Shown here one piece after another: positions 17,487 through 26,096 of a stretch of 64,000 nucleotides of DNA. Origin of the DNA: Pedococcus sp. 5OH_020 (GTDB lineage Bacteria; Actinomycetota; Actinomycetes; Actinomycetales; Dermatophilaceae). Under the pieces are notes generated by a model. That model did no database searches. It had not been told where the DNA came from and worked only from the letters and a program-made list of their open reading frames with translations. How positions within the stretch are numbered: the first letter of the stretch is position 1; every line of letters begins with the position of its first letter. The translations under genes and the position numbers were made by a program. The stretch covers positions 372,001 through 436,000 of the forward strand of contig NZ_JAPYZV010000002.1 in NCBI RefSeq assembly GCF_027812955.1, in the 5' to 3' direction.

Positions 17487-18466
17487 CGGGCCGCCTCCTG
17501 CGACTCGAACCGTGCCGTCGCCAGGCTCCGTTCCACCTCGGCCGTGGTCGGCATGGCGCTGGAGCACTCCAGCTGGGCAGCGACGAGCGCGCCTGCGACG
17601 TTGGCGAACTCCAGAGTCCGGCGCAGCTCCCACCCTTCGAGCAGTCCGTGGACCAGGGCGCCGCCGAAGGCGTCTCCGGCACCGAGCCCGTTGACGACGC
17701 GAACGGGGAACGGCGCGACCTCGACCCGCTCCTCGGCAGTGGCCGCCAGGACTCCCTTGGGGCCCTGCTTGACCACGGCAAGGGTCACGCCGCGCTCGAG
17801 CAGGGCGGAGGCGGCCCGGTGCGGGTCGGTCTCGCCCACGGCGATCTCGCACTCCTCACGGTTGCCTACGGCCACGGTGACGTGCTCGAGGGCCCGCCCG
17901 ACCTGGAGTCCCGCCTCTCGGGGGTCCGGCCAGAACATCGGCCGGTAGTCCAGGTCGAGGACCGTATGGTCCCGGCGGCCTCGCGCCTCCCAGGCCGCGA
18001 AGTGCGCCGACCGGCTGGGCTCCTGGGAGAGCCCGGTCACCGTGGACCAGAACACCCGCGCCGACGCCAGTGCCTCGACCGGCAGGTCGCGGGCCTCGAT
18101 CATCAGGTCCGGTGCCGTCGGGTAACGGTAGAAGTACAGCGGGAAGTCGTCCGGGGGGAACACCTCGCAGAAGGTCACCGGAGTCGGAGGCCCCTGCACC
18201 GCGGTCACGAAGGCGTCGTCCACGCCGAAGCCGCGCAGGGCCTGGTGGACGTACCGGCCGAACGCGTCAGCCCCGGTGCGGGTCACCAGCGCGGTCGAGC
18301 GTCCATGGCGGGCGGCAGCGACCGCGACGTTGGTGGCGCTTCCACCCAGGAACTTCTGGAAGGTCTCGACGTCCTCCAGCCCCACCCCGTGCTGCAGGGG
18401 GTAGAGGTCGACCCCGGTGCGGCCCATGGCCACCAGGTCGTATGCCGCATCGTCCTGGCGGGCCAT
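17483..18466 (-). CDS. iolC: 5-dehydro-2-deoxygluconokinase
   Basis: A 327-residue PfkB/ribokinase-family sugar kinase that phosphorylates 5-dehydro-2-deoxy-gluconate. The N-terminal MGRTGVDLYPLQHGVGLEDV and FLGGSATNVAVAAARHG are IolC-like; the C-terminal PfkB signature VNGLGAGDAFGGAL has the catalytic Asp in GAGD. ATG at 18466 is preferred because conserved sequence begins shortly after. Overlaps the next gene by four bases. Confidence 0.93.
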   Translation of the reverse strand: MARQDDAAYDLVAMGRTGVDLYPLQHGVGLEDVETFQKFLGGSATNVAVAAARHGRSTALVTRTGADAFGRYVHQALRGFGVDDAFVTAVQGPPTPVTFCEVFPPDDFPLYFYRYPTAPDLMIEARDLPVEALASARVFWSTVTGLSQEPSRSAHFAAWEARGRRDHTVLDLDYRPMFWPDPREAGLQVGRALEHVTVAVGNREECEIAVGETDPHRAASALLERGVTLAVVKQGPKGVLAATAEERVEVAPFPVRVVNGLGAGDAFGGALVHGLLEGWELRRTLEFANVAGALVAAQLECSSAMPTTAEVERSLATARFESQEAAR

Positions 18467-18467
18467 G

Positions 18468-19367
18468 TCAGATACCCACCCCGGAGTGCTGCGCCGCGAA
18501 GGCCAGGAGGAAGTTGAGGCTGAGCTCGACGTCCTCCACGGGGCCCGCTCCCGGTGGCGGGCCGTCCAGGATGGTGTCCTGCTCGAGGACGTACCACCCG
18601 CCATACCCGTGGTCCTCCAGAGCCGTCAGGATGGCGGTGAGGTCCACGTCGCCGTCGCCGAGCGGGACGTACATCCCCTGGGCGACGGCCTCGGTGTACG
18701 TCACCTCCCCCGACCGGACCCTGCGGGCCCACTCCAGCCGCACGTCCTTGAGGTGGGTGTGGACGATCCGGTCAGGATGGTCCTTGGCCAGGGCCACCGG
18801 GTCGCCCCCGCCGATGAGCAGGTGTCCGGTGTCGAGGCACAGCCCGACCCGGCTGCCGGCGAGGACGCGCTCGGTCTCCGCGCCGCTCTCGACCATGGTG
18901 CCCACGTGCGGATGGAGGGTCGCGACGACGCCACGCGACGCGGCGGCGTCGGTGAGCCGGTCGAGGTTGGCGAGCAGCGTCGCCCACCCGCGGTCGTCCA
19001 GGACGGGGCGGTCGTCGTAGCCCTCCTGGCCCGTGGCCGCGGCGAGGACCACCGTGGAGGCGCCGGCGGCCACGAGGTCGTCCATCGCTGCGTCCACCTC
19101 GGGCAGCGGGTCATGACCGGGGTCGTGCAGGACCACCGGGACGAACTGGCCCACCGCTTGGAGGCCGTGGGTTCGCAGCGTCGCGACCTTGTCCGCAGCG
19201 GAGGCCGGCAGGAAGCCGTCCGGCCCGAACTCTGTGGCGGCGAGCCCCAGGTCCGCCATCTGCGCCAGCACGGTCGCCGGGTCGAGCTGGTGTCCCCAGC
19301 CGGGCACCTCGCTGACTCCCCAGGAGATCGGCGCACCGGCGATGCGGTCGGACAGCGGCGTCGACAT
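18468..19367 (-). CDS. iolE: Sugar phosphate isomerase/epimerase, probable inosose dehydratase
   Basis: A 299-residue AP-endonuclease-2-type TIM barrel. The opening GAPISWGVSEVPGWGHQL matches IolE-like proteins, which dehydrate scyllo-inosose to the diketone used by IolD. Metal ligands appear in TLHPHVG, CLDTGHLLIGG, HTHLKDV and the final VLEQD. An IolH or IolI isomerase role is the alternative. ATG at 19367 gives the right N-terminus. One base separates its end from iolC and two bases its start from iolG. Confidence 0.85.
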   Translation of the reverse strand: MSTPLSDRIAGAPISWGVSEVPGWGHQLDPATVLAQMADLGLAATEFGPDGFLPASAADKVATLRTHGLQAVGQFVPVVLHDPGHDPLPEVDAAMDDLVAAGASTVVLAAATGQEGYDDRPVLDDRGWATLLANLDRLTDAAASRGVVATLHPHVGTMVESGAETERVLAGSRVGLCLDTGHLLIGGGDPVALAKDHPDRIVHTHLKDVRLEWARRVRSGEVTYTEAVAQGMYVPLGDGDVDLTAILTALEDHGYGGWYVLEQDTILDGPPPGAGPVEDVELSLNFLLAFAAQHSGVGI

Positions 19368-19369
19368 GC

Positions 19370-20374
19370 TCAGGCCCCCTTGATCTCGGTGAGGTCGACG
19401 GGCCGGCGCTCGGCCCGCGACAGCTCGCAGGCCTCCGCCGTGCGGAACGCAGCGAGCGCGTCGTCCACGGTGCAGGGGCTCGGCGCCCGCCCGGCTGCGA
19501 CGTCCAGGAAGGCGGTCAGCTCGGCCCGGTAGGCCGGAAGGAATCGCTCCATGAAGGAGTGCTTCTGCGGTCCGTGCGGGAAGTCCACCCCCTCCTCCAT
19601 GGAACGCAGCGCGAGCGAGTCGTCCAGCCCCACAGCGACCGCGCCCTTCTCGCCCATGACCTCCATGCGTACGTCGTGACCTGCGCCGTTGTAGCGCGTC
19701 GACGAGACCGTGACCAGAGTGCCGTCGTCGAGGGTGAGCAGCGCGGCGGCGGTGTCCACGTCGCCGGCCTCGCCGAAGAACGCGGCGCCCTTGTTGGCGC
19801 CGGTGGCGTAGACCGTGGCCACCTCGCGGCCGGTCACGAAGCGGATGACGTCGAAGTCGTGCACGTTGCAGTCGCGGAAGATCCCCCCGCTCGTCGGCAC
19901 GTAGGCCGGGTGCGGCGGGTCCTGGTCGTGCGTCATGGCGCGCACGCTGTGAACGAACCCGAGCTCGCCCGAGTCCACGGCGGCGCGCGCGTGGCGGTAC
20001 CCGACGTCGAATCGCCGCTGGAACCCGACGTGCACGGGCACACTGCTGCGGCGTGCCAGCGCCGCGAGCTCGATCGTCTCCTCGAGCGTCGCTGCGACCG
20101 GCTTCTCGCAGAAGGTCGGCACCTCGGCGGCCAGCCCCAGCCGGATCAGCGGAGCGTGGCCGGGTGTGGCCGTGGCGATGACGAAGCCGTCCAGGCCCGA
20201 GGCGAGCAGCGCCGCGACGTCCGGGGCGTACTCCAGCCCCTGCTCGAGGGCGACGTGTTCCGCGAGTGCCGGGTCGGCGTCCGTGACGACGACCGTGTCC
20301 ACCTCCTCCAGGGCCGCCAGGGTCTGCGCGTGGAAGGCACCGATCCGTCCCACGCCGGCAAGTCCGATCCGCAT
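19370..20374 (-). CDS. iolG: Inositol 2-dehydrogenase
   Basis: A 334-residue Gfo/Idh/MocA dehydrogenase, first gene of the iol operon, oxidising myo-inositol to scyllo-inosose with NAD+. Rossmann motif GLAGVGRIGAFHAQ opens the protein; FCEKPVA carries the EKP motif; VGFQRRFDVGY and IFRDCNVHDFDVIRFVTG contain the active-site Asp and His expected in IolG. ATG at 20374 is chosen over a TTG nine bases upstream. Its promoter must lie in the 95-base gap to the GntR gene, where an IolR-like box is seen. Confidence 0.9.
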   Translation of the reverse strand: MRIGLAGVGRIGAFHAQTLAALEEVDTVVVTDADPALAEHVALEQGLEYAPDVAALLASGLDGFVIATATPGHAPLIRLGLAAEVPTFCEKPVAATLEETIELAALARRSSVPVHVGFQRRFDVGYRHARAAVDSGELGFVHSVRAMTHDQDPPHPAYVPTSGGIFRDCNVHDFDVIRFVTGREVATVYATGANKGAAFFGEAGDVDTAAALLTLDDGTLVTVSSTRYNGAGHDVRMEVMGEKGAVAVGLDDSLALRSMEEGVDFPHGPQKHSFMERFLPAYRAELTAFLDVAAGRAPSPCTVDDALAAFRTAEACELSRAERRPVDLTEIKGA

Positions 20375-20416
20375 GCGGACCAATGTCGTGCCGGGGCCGG
20401 ACTTCTGTCAACTATT

Positions 20417-20426
20417 TGTTAGGACA
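20417..20426. promoter_or_regulatory. IolR-like operator box
   Basis: Read on the minus strand the ten bases are TGTCCTAACA, a full match to KGWCHTRACA, which I recall as the motif reported for the GntR-type repressor IolR of Corynebacterium glutamicum. It lies 43 bases upstream of iolG and 44 upstream of the GntR gene, so it could control both. Confidence 0.6.
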
Positions 20427-20469
20427 TTCTCATGTTCGTGCATGCGGGAAAGGCGACTACTATCCCGCC

Positions 20470-21207
20470 ATGACCACACAGCTCGACGTGCGGGTGGACC
20501 GGGACTCGCCGGTGCCGCTGTACCACCAGCTCGCGGAGCAGTTCACGGAGGCCATCACACGCGGCCAGCTCCAGCCGGGCGACGCCTTCGAGAACGAGCT
20601 CGCGCTGACCGAGCGGCTCAACCTGTCGCGCCCGACGGTGCGGCGCGCCATCCAGGAGCTCGTGGGCCGAGGCCTGCTGGTCCGGCGCCGCGGCCTGGGC
20701 ACCACGGTGGCGAACCGCAAGGTCCACCGGCGTGCCGAGCTGAGCAGCCTGTACGACGACCTGAGCCGGGACGGGGAATCGCCCCGCACGGAGGTCCTGT
20801 CCTTCGGCCACACCGTGGACGAGCGTGCGGCTACGGCGCTCGACCTGTCCCCGGACACCGAGCTGCTCGCCATCGTGCGGCTCAGGTATGCCGGGGACCT
20901 TCCGTTGGCGGTGCTGCGCAACTGGCTGCCTCCGGCGCTGGGTGACCTGGCCCGTGAGCAGCTCGAGCGCGGCGGCCTCTACGCCGTGCTGCGCGAGCGC
21001 GGCGTACGGCCCACGGTGGCGCACCAGAGCATCGGCGCACGGCCGCCGAGCACGGCCGAGCGCCGGTACCTGCGGCTGAAGCCCTCGGAGCCCGTGCTGA
21101 CCATGAGCCGCAGCGCGTTCGACTCACTGGGCAACCCGGTGGAGTACGGCGACCACTGCTACCGGGCCTCCGACTACTCCATCGACGTCATGATCGACGA
21201 GCGCTGA
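20470..21207 (+). CDS. GntR family regulator, probable inositol repressor IolR
   Basis: A 245-residue HutC-type GntR regulator. The winged helix spans about residues 10-75 (VPLYHQLAEQFTEAITRGQL, then ALTERLNLSRPTVRRAIQELVGRGLLVRRRGLGT), and a UTRA ligand-binding domain follows from about 90 (LRNWLPPAL, EPVLTMSRSAFDSLGNPVEYGDHCYRASDY). Divergent from the inositol operon with an IolR-like box between, it very likely represses the cluster until inositol or an intermediate is present. Only six bases separate its stop from that of the convergent secreted-protein gene. Confidence 0.87.
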   Translation: MTTQLDVRVDRDSPVPLYHQLAEQFTEAITRGQLQPGDAFENELALTERLNLSRPTVRRAIQELVGRGLLVRRRGLGTTVANRKVHRRAELSSLYDDLSRDGESPRTEVLSFGHTVDERAATALDLSPDTELLAIVRLRYAGDLPLAVLRNWLPPALGDLAREQLERGGLYAVLRERGVRPTVAHQSIGARPPSTAERRYLRLKPSEPVLTMSRSAFDSLGNPVEYGDHCYRASDYSIDVMIDER

Positions 21208-21213
21208 GGTCCG

Positions 21214-24200
21214 TCAGCCGGCAGGCGCACCCACCGCAACGTCGTCGACGTGGACACCGTCCCAGCCGCTCGTGGAGGAGCAGACCGGACCACCCAGGCC
21301 GGAGCACAGCGAGTCGGAGACGAACCGGAACCTCACCTGCACGTCGCCGCCCGGGGCGGTGAACGGCACCGCATACCGGCTCCACCCGGGGGCCCCGGGG
21401 TTCTTTCCCGAGTACGTCCCGAGCGTCTTCCAGGTGCTGCCGTCGCTGCTCCACTCGACCGCGACGGTGTCGAACCCGGCCTCGGTGTCGAGCCTCATCC
21501 ACCACTGCACCACGGCGTTGCCGGCCGGTGCGGCCATCTTGGGTGAGGACAGGGTCGCGTCCAGGTTGTCGAGGTAGCCGGTCGGCCCGCTCACGGAGAA
21601 CGCCTGGCCGCCGGGAGCCTCAGCGGCGTCGGTCCCGTGTCCGGGCGTTCCGCGCAGCCAGGTCGGCGTGCCACCGGCGGTCCACCCCTGCGCGTCCGAC
21701 TCGAAGTCGTACGACGCATAGGCCTGCCCCACGGTGGGCGCCGGAGTAGCCGGCGGGTCCACCGGGACAGGCAGCTTGTCCTTGAAGGCGTAGGTCCACA
21801 CCCCTCGTCCGAACACAGCCACCACCGCGGTGTTGGGGTCGCCGGGCTTGAGGGCGATGCTCGAGACGGCCGTGGCGGGGATGTCCTTCAGCGGCGCGAA
21901 CTTCGGCGTGGCGTACGCCCCACCGGTCTGCGAGGCGAAGGCGCCGACGTCCGTGGCCACCAGGAGCTGGTCACCGCGAAGCTCGACCCAGGACGCCGGC
22001 GAGTCCGGGAGGGTGCCCGACACGTCGGTGAACGCCTCACCGCCGTCCGTGGAGCGGAAGACGTGGCCGCTGCCGATCTGGTCGTTGGCGTCGCCCACGG
22101 CGCCGGCCGGGACCCAGCGACGGGTGTAGCCGCCGAGGGTCACGAACACGTTCCGGTCGTTGCGCGGGTCGACCGCGATCGAGGTGATGTACCGGTTCGG
22201 CAGACCCTTGGCCGCCGCGATGTGCCAGCCGTTGGCACTGCCCTTCGCCGGGGCGGTGCTCCCACCGACGTTGGTGGCCAGACCGTTCTGGAACAGGTTC
22301 GGCGTGGGACCGAGCTTGTTCAGCGTGTCGCACTGGCCGCAGTAGCCGACGTACGCGGCGGCACCCTGGACGTCCACGGCCGACATCGAGTTGGCGGGGT
22401 CCGTGTCGCTCGCCGTCGCCCCCGCGTCGCCGGGGTGTGACCTGGTGCCGAGGTTGTAGACGGTACGCCACGTCTTCGTGCTGTCGTCGGCGCTCTGGGC
22501 GGGCGTCTGTCCGCTCTGCGTGTCGGCGCCGCTGAGGGTCTCGACGATCTCACGGCCGGCGGTGAGCAGGTGGCCCGCGTCGGTGGGGTCCATGGCGAAC
22601 GGGTTGGAGAACTTCGAGGCCGTGAGCCCCGGGTCGATGTCCTTCCACGAGGTGCCGCCGTCCGTGGTGACGGCGATGGCGCCGTTCGTGTACTCCTCAT
22701 AGGCCGTGGCGGAGTGGTCGGGGTCGACGGCCGCGTAGAAGCCGTCGCCGCCATACGTCTCGTACTGCTTGTGGTCCACGGGGTCGATCCGCAGGTTGCC
22801 GTTGTCCTGCAGGCCCGCCCACACGGTGCCGTCCTTGGCCATCGCGGCGTAGTACGGCATCAGCGTGTGGAAGCCGTCGTTGTCGCCGAGACCCCAGTGC
22901 GAGTTGTCGAGCTCGCCGTCCGGGTCGGTGTCGAAGCGGTAGCGGTAGGCGCCGCCGTCGTTGCCGACCACGAGCTGCACACCTCCCTTGACGGTGGGGT
23001 CCTCGACCCAGATCCCGTCCTGCTGGTCGGGGTGCGTCGTCAGGTTGTCGTCGGTCGGCTCCCGGTCGGTCGGGCACGCCGGAAGTCCGGTGGACAGCAG
23101 CTGGCACGACTGGCCGGCGAAGTACTTCGCCACGACGCGGAACTTGACCGGGACCGAACCGTCCAGCGGCAGGCCGAGGTTCGACACCTCGTTGGACCAG
23201 ATCTCCTCCAGCCCGAACGCCATCCGGGTCGGCACCCCGGACGCCGTCTGCCGGGTCGGGTCGGGCTGGACCCAGAGGTTGTACCAGCCCTGCACGCCGG
23301 GCTGGTAGCCCGTCGCGGTGCCGTAGCCCGCCAGCGCGGAGCTGGTGGTCGGGTCGGCAGCGAGCTGCGTCCCGCTCGCGAGCATCGTCCAGGTGGAGCC
23401 GAAGTCCCTGGAGACGTAGAGCCCGTTGAGCACGGTCGTGCCGATCGGCGGCTTGGTGCCCTCCGGTACGTCGATGCCGGCCACGCCACCGTTGTTCAGG
23501 AGCTTGGCATCCTGGACGATGGCGTACAGCAGGTCGTGGTCCTGCGCGCTGCCCACGGCGTTGCCGAGCTCGACCCGGCCGATGTGGTCCTGGGCCGCGA
23601 ACCCGGACGCTCCGAGCTTCGTGAAGGTGTTCGCGCCGCCTGACGGGGACCGGTAGACCCCGTTGTTCGGGGACTGCACCGTCCCGTTGGGGTTGGTCTT
23701 CGCCCCGCCGCGCCAGCCCACCGTGGCCACGACCGTGCTCGCCCTGGTGGTCGTGCCCACGCCACCGCCCTTGGACACGACGACGTCGGTGACGACGTTG
23801 GCGAGGGCGCACTCCGGACGGGTCTGGGTGTCGGTGACGCCCGAGCACTCCCCGGTCGGGAGGTTCGTGTTGGTGTAGGTCCTACCCCCGTCCACGGAGG
23901 AGAACAGACCCAGCTGGGTCGCCGCATACACCTTCAGCGGGTTCCCCGGGTCCACGGCGAGGGCGAAGCCGAGCCCGCCGTCCGGCACGCCCGCCGACTT
24001 GGTCCAGGTCCTCCCGAGATCGTTCGAGTAGTACGCCCCCAGGCCGGTGAAGGCAGAGGACCCGAACGTCGGCTCACCGGTCAGGGCCAGGAGGGTGCCC
24101 TTGTTCGCCGGGGACCACGCGACCGCCCCCGTGATCGAGGTCGGCAGGTTGCCGTTGGCGCTGGTCCAGCTCTTGGCCTTGTCGTCCGAACGCCAGATCC

Positions 24201-24837
24201 CGCCGTTGCCCACGGCGGCGAACAGCCGCCCGGCGGCCGGATCCCACGCGAAGGAGTCGATCCGCCCGGAGTTGTGCACCAGTCCGAGGCCGTTGACCTC
24301 GGGGTAGCGGGGGTCGTTGACGATGAGCGGCCCCGTGCCGTACGCCGCGCCGGCCCCGTCACTTCCAGGGACCGTGGCGGAGGCCATCGCCTGGCGCTGG
24401 GTGGCCGCTGAGGACGCTGCCCCGTCGGCCCACGCGCCGTACGGCGCCATGCGGGGGATGGCGCGGGCGCCGAACAGGGCGACGAGCTCCTTGAGCGACT
24501 CCGGCCGCTTGCTTCGAAGGCAGTAGCTGGACCACTGGTCCTGGTCGAGCCCGGCGAGCGGCGGCACCTCCGCGACCGCCTCCCGGGCGAGCTCCCTCCT
24601 CTCCTCCCCCGTCAGCTCGCGCACGGCCTGGCGGACCCAGCCCCCGTCCTTGTCGGCCTCCTCGGCCGCCATCTCGGCGCGGACCTCCTTGAGCACAGAG
24701 GTCACCGGGCTGAAGCCTGGGGCGCAGTCGGCCGCGACGGCCGCCCGCTCCTGACCCAGCTCGTGAACCGCTCCGGCTCCTGCGAGGGCCACCGCAAGGG
24801 CCGCCGTGACGACCATGGCCTTGGTGCGTGCTCGCAT
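21214..24837 (-). CDS. Large secreted Asp-box (BNR) beta-propeller protein
   Basis: A 1,207-residue exported protein. A signal peptide covers about residues 1-35 (MVVTAALAVALAGAGAVHE core). Several Asp-box motifs of the SxDxGxTW kind are visible, including SNDLGRTW, SSVDGGRTYT, SRDFGSTW, TTDGGTSW and STDGGEAF, indicating sialidase/VPS10-like propellers. The last 150 residues (DFESDAQGWT to GWDGVHVDDVAVG) form a jelly-roll domain of the kind at the end of immune inhibitor A peptidases. No catalytic set is clear. Start ATG 24837 follows AAGGAGAAGG. Confidence 0.75.
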   Translation of the reverse strand: MRARTKAMVVTAALAVALAGAGAVHELGQERAAVAADCAPGFSPVTSVLKEVRAEMAAEEADKDGGWVRQAVRELTGEERRELAREAVAEVPPLAGLDQDQWSSYCLRSKRPESLKELVALFGARAIPRMAPYGAWADGAASSAATQRQAMASATVPGSDGAGAAYGTGPLIVNDPRYPEVNGLGLVHNSGRIDSFAWDPAAGRLFAAVGNGGIWRSDDKAKSWTSANGNLPTSITGAVAWSPANKGTLLALTGEPTFGSSAFTGLGAYYSNDLGRTWTKSAGVPDGGLGFALAVDPGNPLKVYAATQLGLFSSVDGGRTYTNTNLPTGECSGVTDTQTRPECALANVVTDVVVSKGGGVGTTTRASTVVATVGWRGGAKTNPNGTVQSPNNGVYRSPSGGANTFTKLGASGFAAQDHIGRVELGNAVGSAQDHDLLYAIVQDAKLLNNGGVAGIDVPEGTKPPIGTTVLNGLYVSRDFGSTWTMLASGTQLAADPTTSSALAGYGTATGYQPGVQGWYNLWVQPDPTRQTASGVPTRMAFGLEEIWSNEVSNLGLPLDGSVPVKFRVVAKYFAGQSCQLLSTGLPACPTDREPTDDNLTTHPDQQDGIWVEDPTVKGGVQLVVGNDGGAYRYRFDTDPDGELDNSHWGLGDNDGFHTLMPYYAAMAKDGTVWAGLQDNGNLRIDPVDHKQYETYGGDGFYAAVDPDHSATAYEEYTNGAIAVTTDGGTSWKDIDPGLTASKFSNPFAMDPTDAGHLLTAGREIVETLSGADTQSGQTPAQSADDSTKTWRTVYNLGTRSHPGDAGATASDTDPANSMSAVDVQGAAAYVGYCGQCDTLNKLGPTPNLFQNGLATNVGGSTAPAKGSANGWHIAAAKGLPNRYITSIAVDPRNDRNVFVTLGGYTRRWVPAGAVGDANDQIGSGHVFRSTDGGEAFTDVSGTLPDSPASWVELRGDQLLVATDVGAFASQTGGAYATPKFAPLKDIPATAVSSIALKPGDPNTAVVAVFGRGVWTYAFKDKLPVPVDPPATPAPTVGQAYASYDFESDAQGWTAGGTPTWLRGTPGHGTDAAEAPGGQAFSVSGPTGYLDNLDATLSSPKMAAPAGNAVVQWWMRLDTEAGFDTVAVEWSSDGSTWKTLGTYSGKNPGAPGWSRYAVPFTAPGGDVQVRFRFVSDSLCSGLGGPVCSSTSGWDGVHVDDVAVGAPAG

Positions 24838-24886
24838 CTGTGCCTTCTCCTTCGAGCAGCGGCCGAGGTCCTCGGTCGCGAACAGC

Positions 24887-24910
24887 GCCGGCGTCGTCGC
24901 CGGCGTCGTG
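24887..24910. repeat. 12-bp tandem repeat upstream of the BNR gene
   Basis: GCCGGCGTCGT followed by one variable base occurs twice in tandem, 50-73 bases upstream of the secreted-protein start. The rest of 24838-25099 holds the promoter region of that gene; I see no clear -35/-10 pair in it. Confidence 0.6.
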
Positions 24911-25099
24911 AGAACGACTGAATCTAGGTCGCGTTACGGCAAAGTGCGGGTAAAGGTTCGTGGCGGAGAACCGTCATTGTCGGGTATTCGCCGAGGTCAG
25001 GGGCGCACGGACCCGCGACGCATGGACCCGGGGACGCACGGAACCGGCCCACGACCGCCCCCAGCAGCGACCCTGCCCGACGAGCCTTAGGTTGCTGTC

Positions 25100-25192
25100 A
25101 TGCGCGCCCTCCGCTCCCTGTCTCTTCCCGTGTCTCCCAGCCTGTCTCTCGGCGTCTCTCTCAGCGTGTCTCTCAAGGGCACCGTGTCGTGA
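25100..25192 (+). CDS. 30-residue Ser/Leu-repeat leader peptide
   Basis: A short ORF (ATG 25100, TGA 25190-25192) reads MRALRSLSLPVSPSLSLG then VSLSVSLKGTVS. Codons 8, 12, 16, 20 and 24 are all TCT, a serine codon that is uncommon in GC-rich genomes like this one, at an exact spacing of four codons, so the DNA shows a 12-base period over 25121-25171. Its stop overlaps the GTG start of the TSUP exporter (GTGA), which couples the two. A weak TTAGG lies eight bases before the ATG. It may be an attenuating leader or a small membrane peptide; it is unproven that it is translated. Confidence 0.5.
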   Translation: MRALRSLSLPVSPSLSLGVSLSVSLKGTVS

Positions 25193-25956
25193 CCGCTGCG
25201 GTGCTGTTCGGGGCCGCCGCGGTGATCGTCGGCTTCTCGAAGACGTCCGTGGGTGGGCTCGGCAGCATCGCGATCGCGATCTTCGCCAGCCTCATGCCGG
25301 CGCGCGAGTCGACCGCCGCCATCCTCCTGCTCCTCATCACCGGCGATGTCGTGGCCGTCTGGCACTACCGGCACGACTGCGACTGGGGTCTGCTTCGCCG
25401 GCTCATCCCCGCGGTCCTGCCAGGGCTGGCCCTGGGGGCGATGTTCCTGGCGGTCATCGACGACGCGGTCCTGCGTCGCACCATCGGTGTCCTGCTCTTG
25501 GCCATGGCCGTCCTCCAGCTGGTGATGCGACGGGGCGCCGGGGACCGCCCTGCGACCCCGGTCGCGGCCGGCGACGGAGCACCGGAGGAGCGGCCCCCCG
25601 CGTCCCACCGGGTCGCGCTGCTCACCGGGCTGATGTCCGGGTTCGCCACGATGACGGCCAACGCGGCGGGCGGCGTGATGACGCTCTACCTGGTGGCCCA
25701 GGGCGTGGAGAAGCGACGGTTCCTCGGCACCAGCGCGTGCTTCTTCTTCGGCGTGAACCTGTGCAAGCTGCCGTTCAGCGCAGGCCTGAGGCTCTTCGGA
25801 CCTGGCACCATGCAGCGGACTGCGCTGTTGGCTCCCCTGGTCCTGGCCGGCGCCTGGGCGGGTCTGCACACCGCTCGCCGACTCAGCCAGGCGCGGTTCG
25901 ACCAGTCCGTGCTGGCGGCGACGGTGCTGGCGGCCGTCGCGCTGGTCGTGCGCTGA
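25189..25956 (+). CDS. TSUP (TauE/SafE) family permease
   Basis: A 255-residue membrane protein with about eight hydrophobic segments. The repeated glycine-rich motifs of the TSUP family are present: VGFSKTSVGGLGSIAIAIFA near residue 10 and GLMSGFATMTANAAGG near 150. Family members export sulfite, sulfoacetate or related organosulfur anions. The start GTG overlaps the stop of the short leader ORF; AAGGG about nine bases upstream lies inside that ORF. Sulfur role is family inference only. Confidence 0.87.
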   Translation: MTAAVLFGAAAVIVGFSKTSVGGLGSIAIAIFASLMPARESTAAILLLLITGDVVAVWHYRHDCDWGLLRRLIPAVLPGLALGAMFLAVIDDAVLRRTIGVLLLAMAVLQLVMRRGAGDRPATPVAAGDGAPEERPPASHRVALLTGLMSGFATMTANAAGGVMTLYLVAQGVEKRRFLGTSACFFFGVNLCKLPFSAGLRLFGPGTMQRTALLAPLVLAGAWAGLHTARRLSQARFDQSVLAATVLAAVALVVR

Positions 25957-25993
25957 CCCTCACGCGCTGACGCTCTATGCGCTGACGCTCGAT
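25950..25993. repeat. 15-bp repeats over the TSUP stop codon
   Basis: GCGCTGACCCTCAC at 25950 holds the TGA stop of the TSUP gene. It is followed by GCGCTGACGCTC units at 25964 and 25979, each again carrying an in-register TGA. Confidence 0.75.
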
Positions 25994-26042
25994 CTGCTGC
26001 GCCTGGTAAGCGAGCTACGGCCTCGCCACGGCGCCGACGGGA

Positions 26043-26075
26043 ACGGCCCGGCCGCCATGAGGCGAACCGGGCCGT
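26043..26075. terminator. Hairpin terminator after rplI
   Basis: ACGGCCCGG (26043-26051) and CCGGGCCGT (26067-26075) form a perfect 9-bp stem with a 15-base loop, 22 bases past the rplI stop. There is no U-run, as is common in actinobacteria. It could also stop transcripts from the convergent TSUP gene. Confidence 0.65.
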
Positions 26076-26096
26076 GCCCGAACTGCAAGCGTCAGG

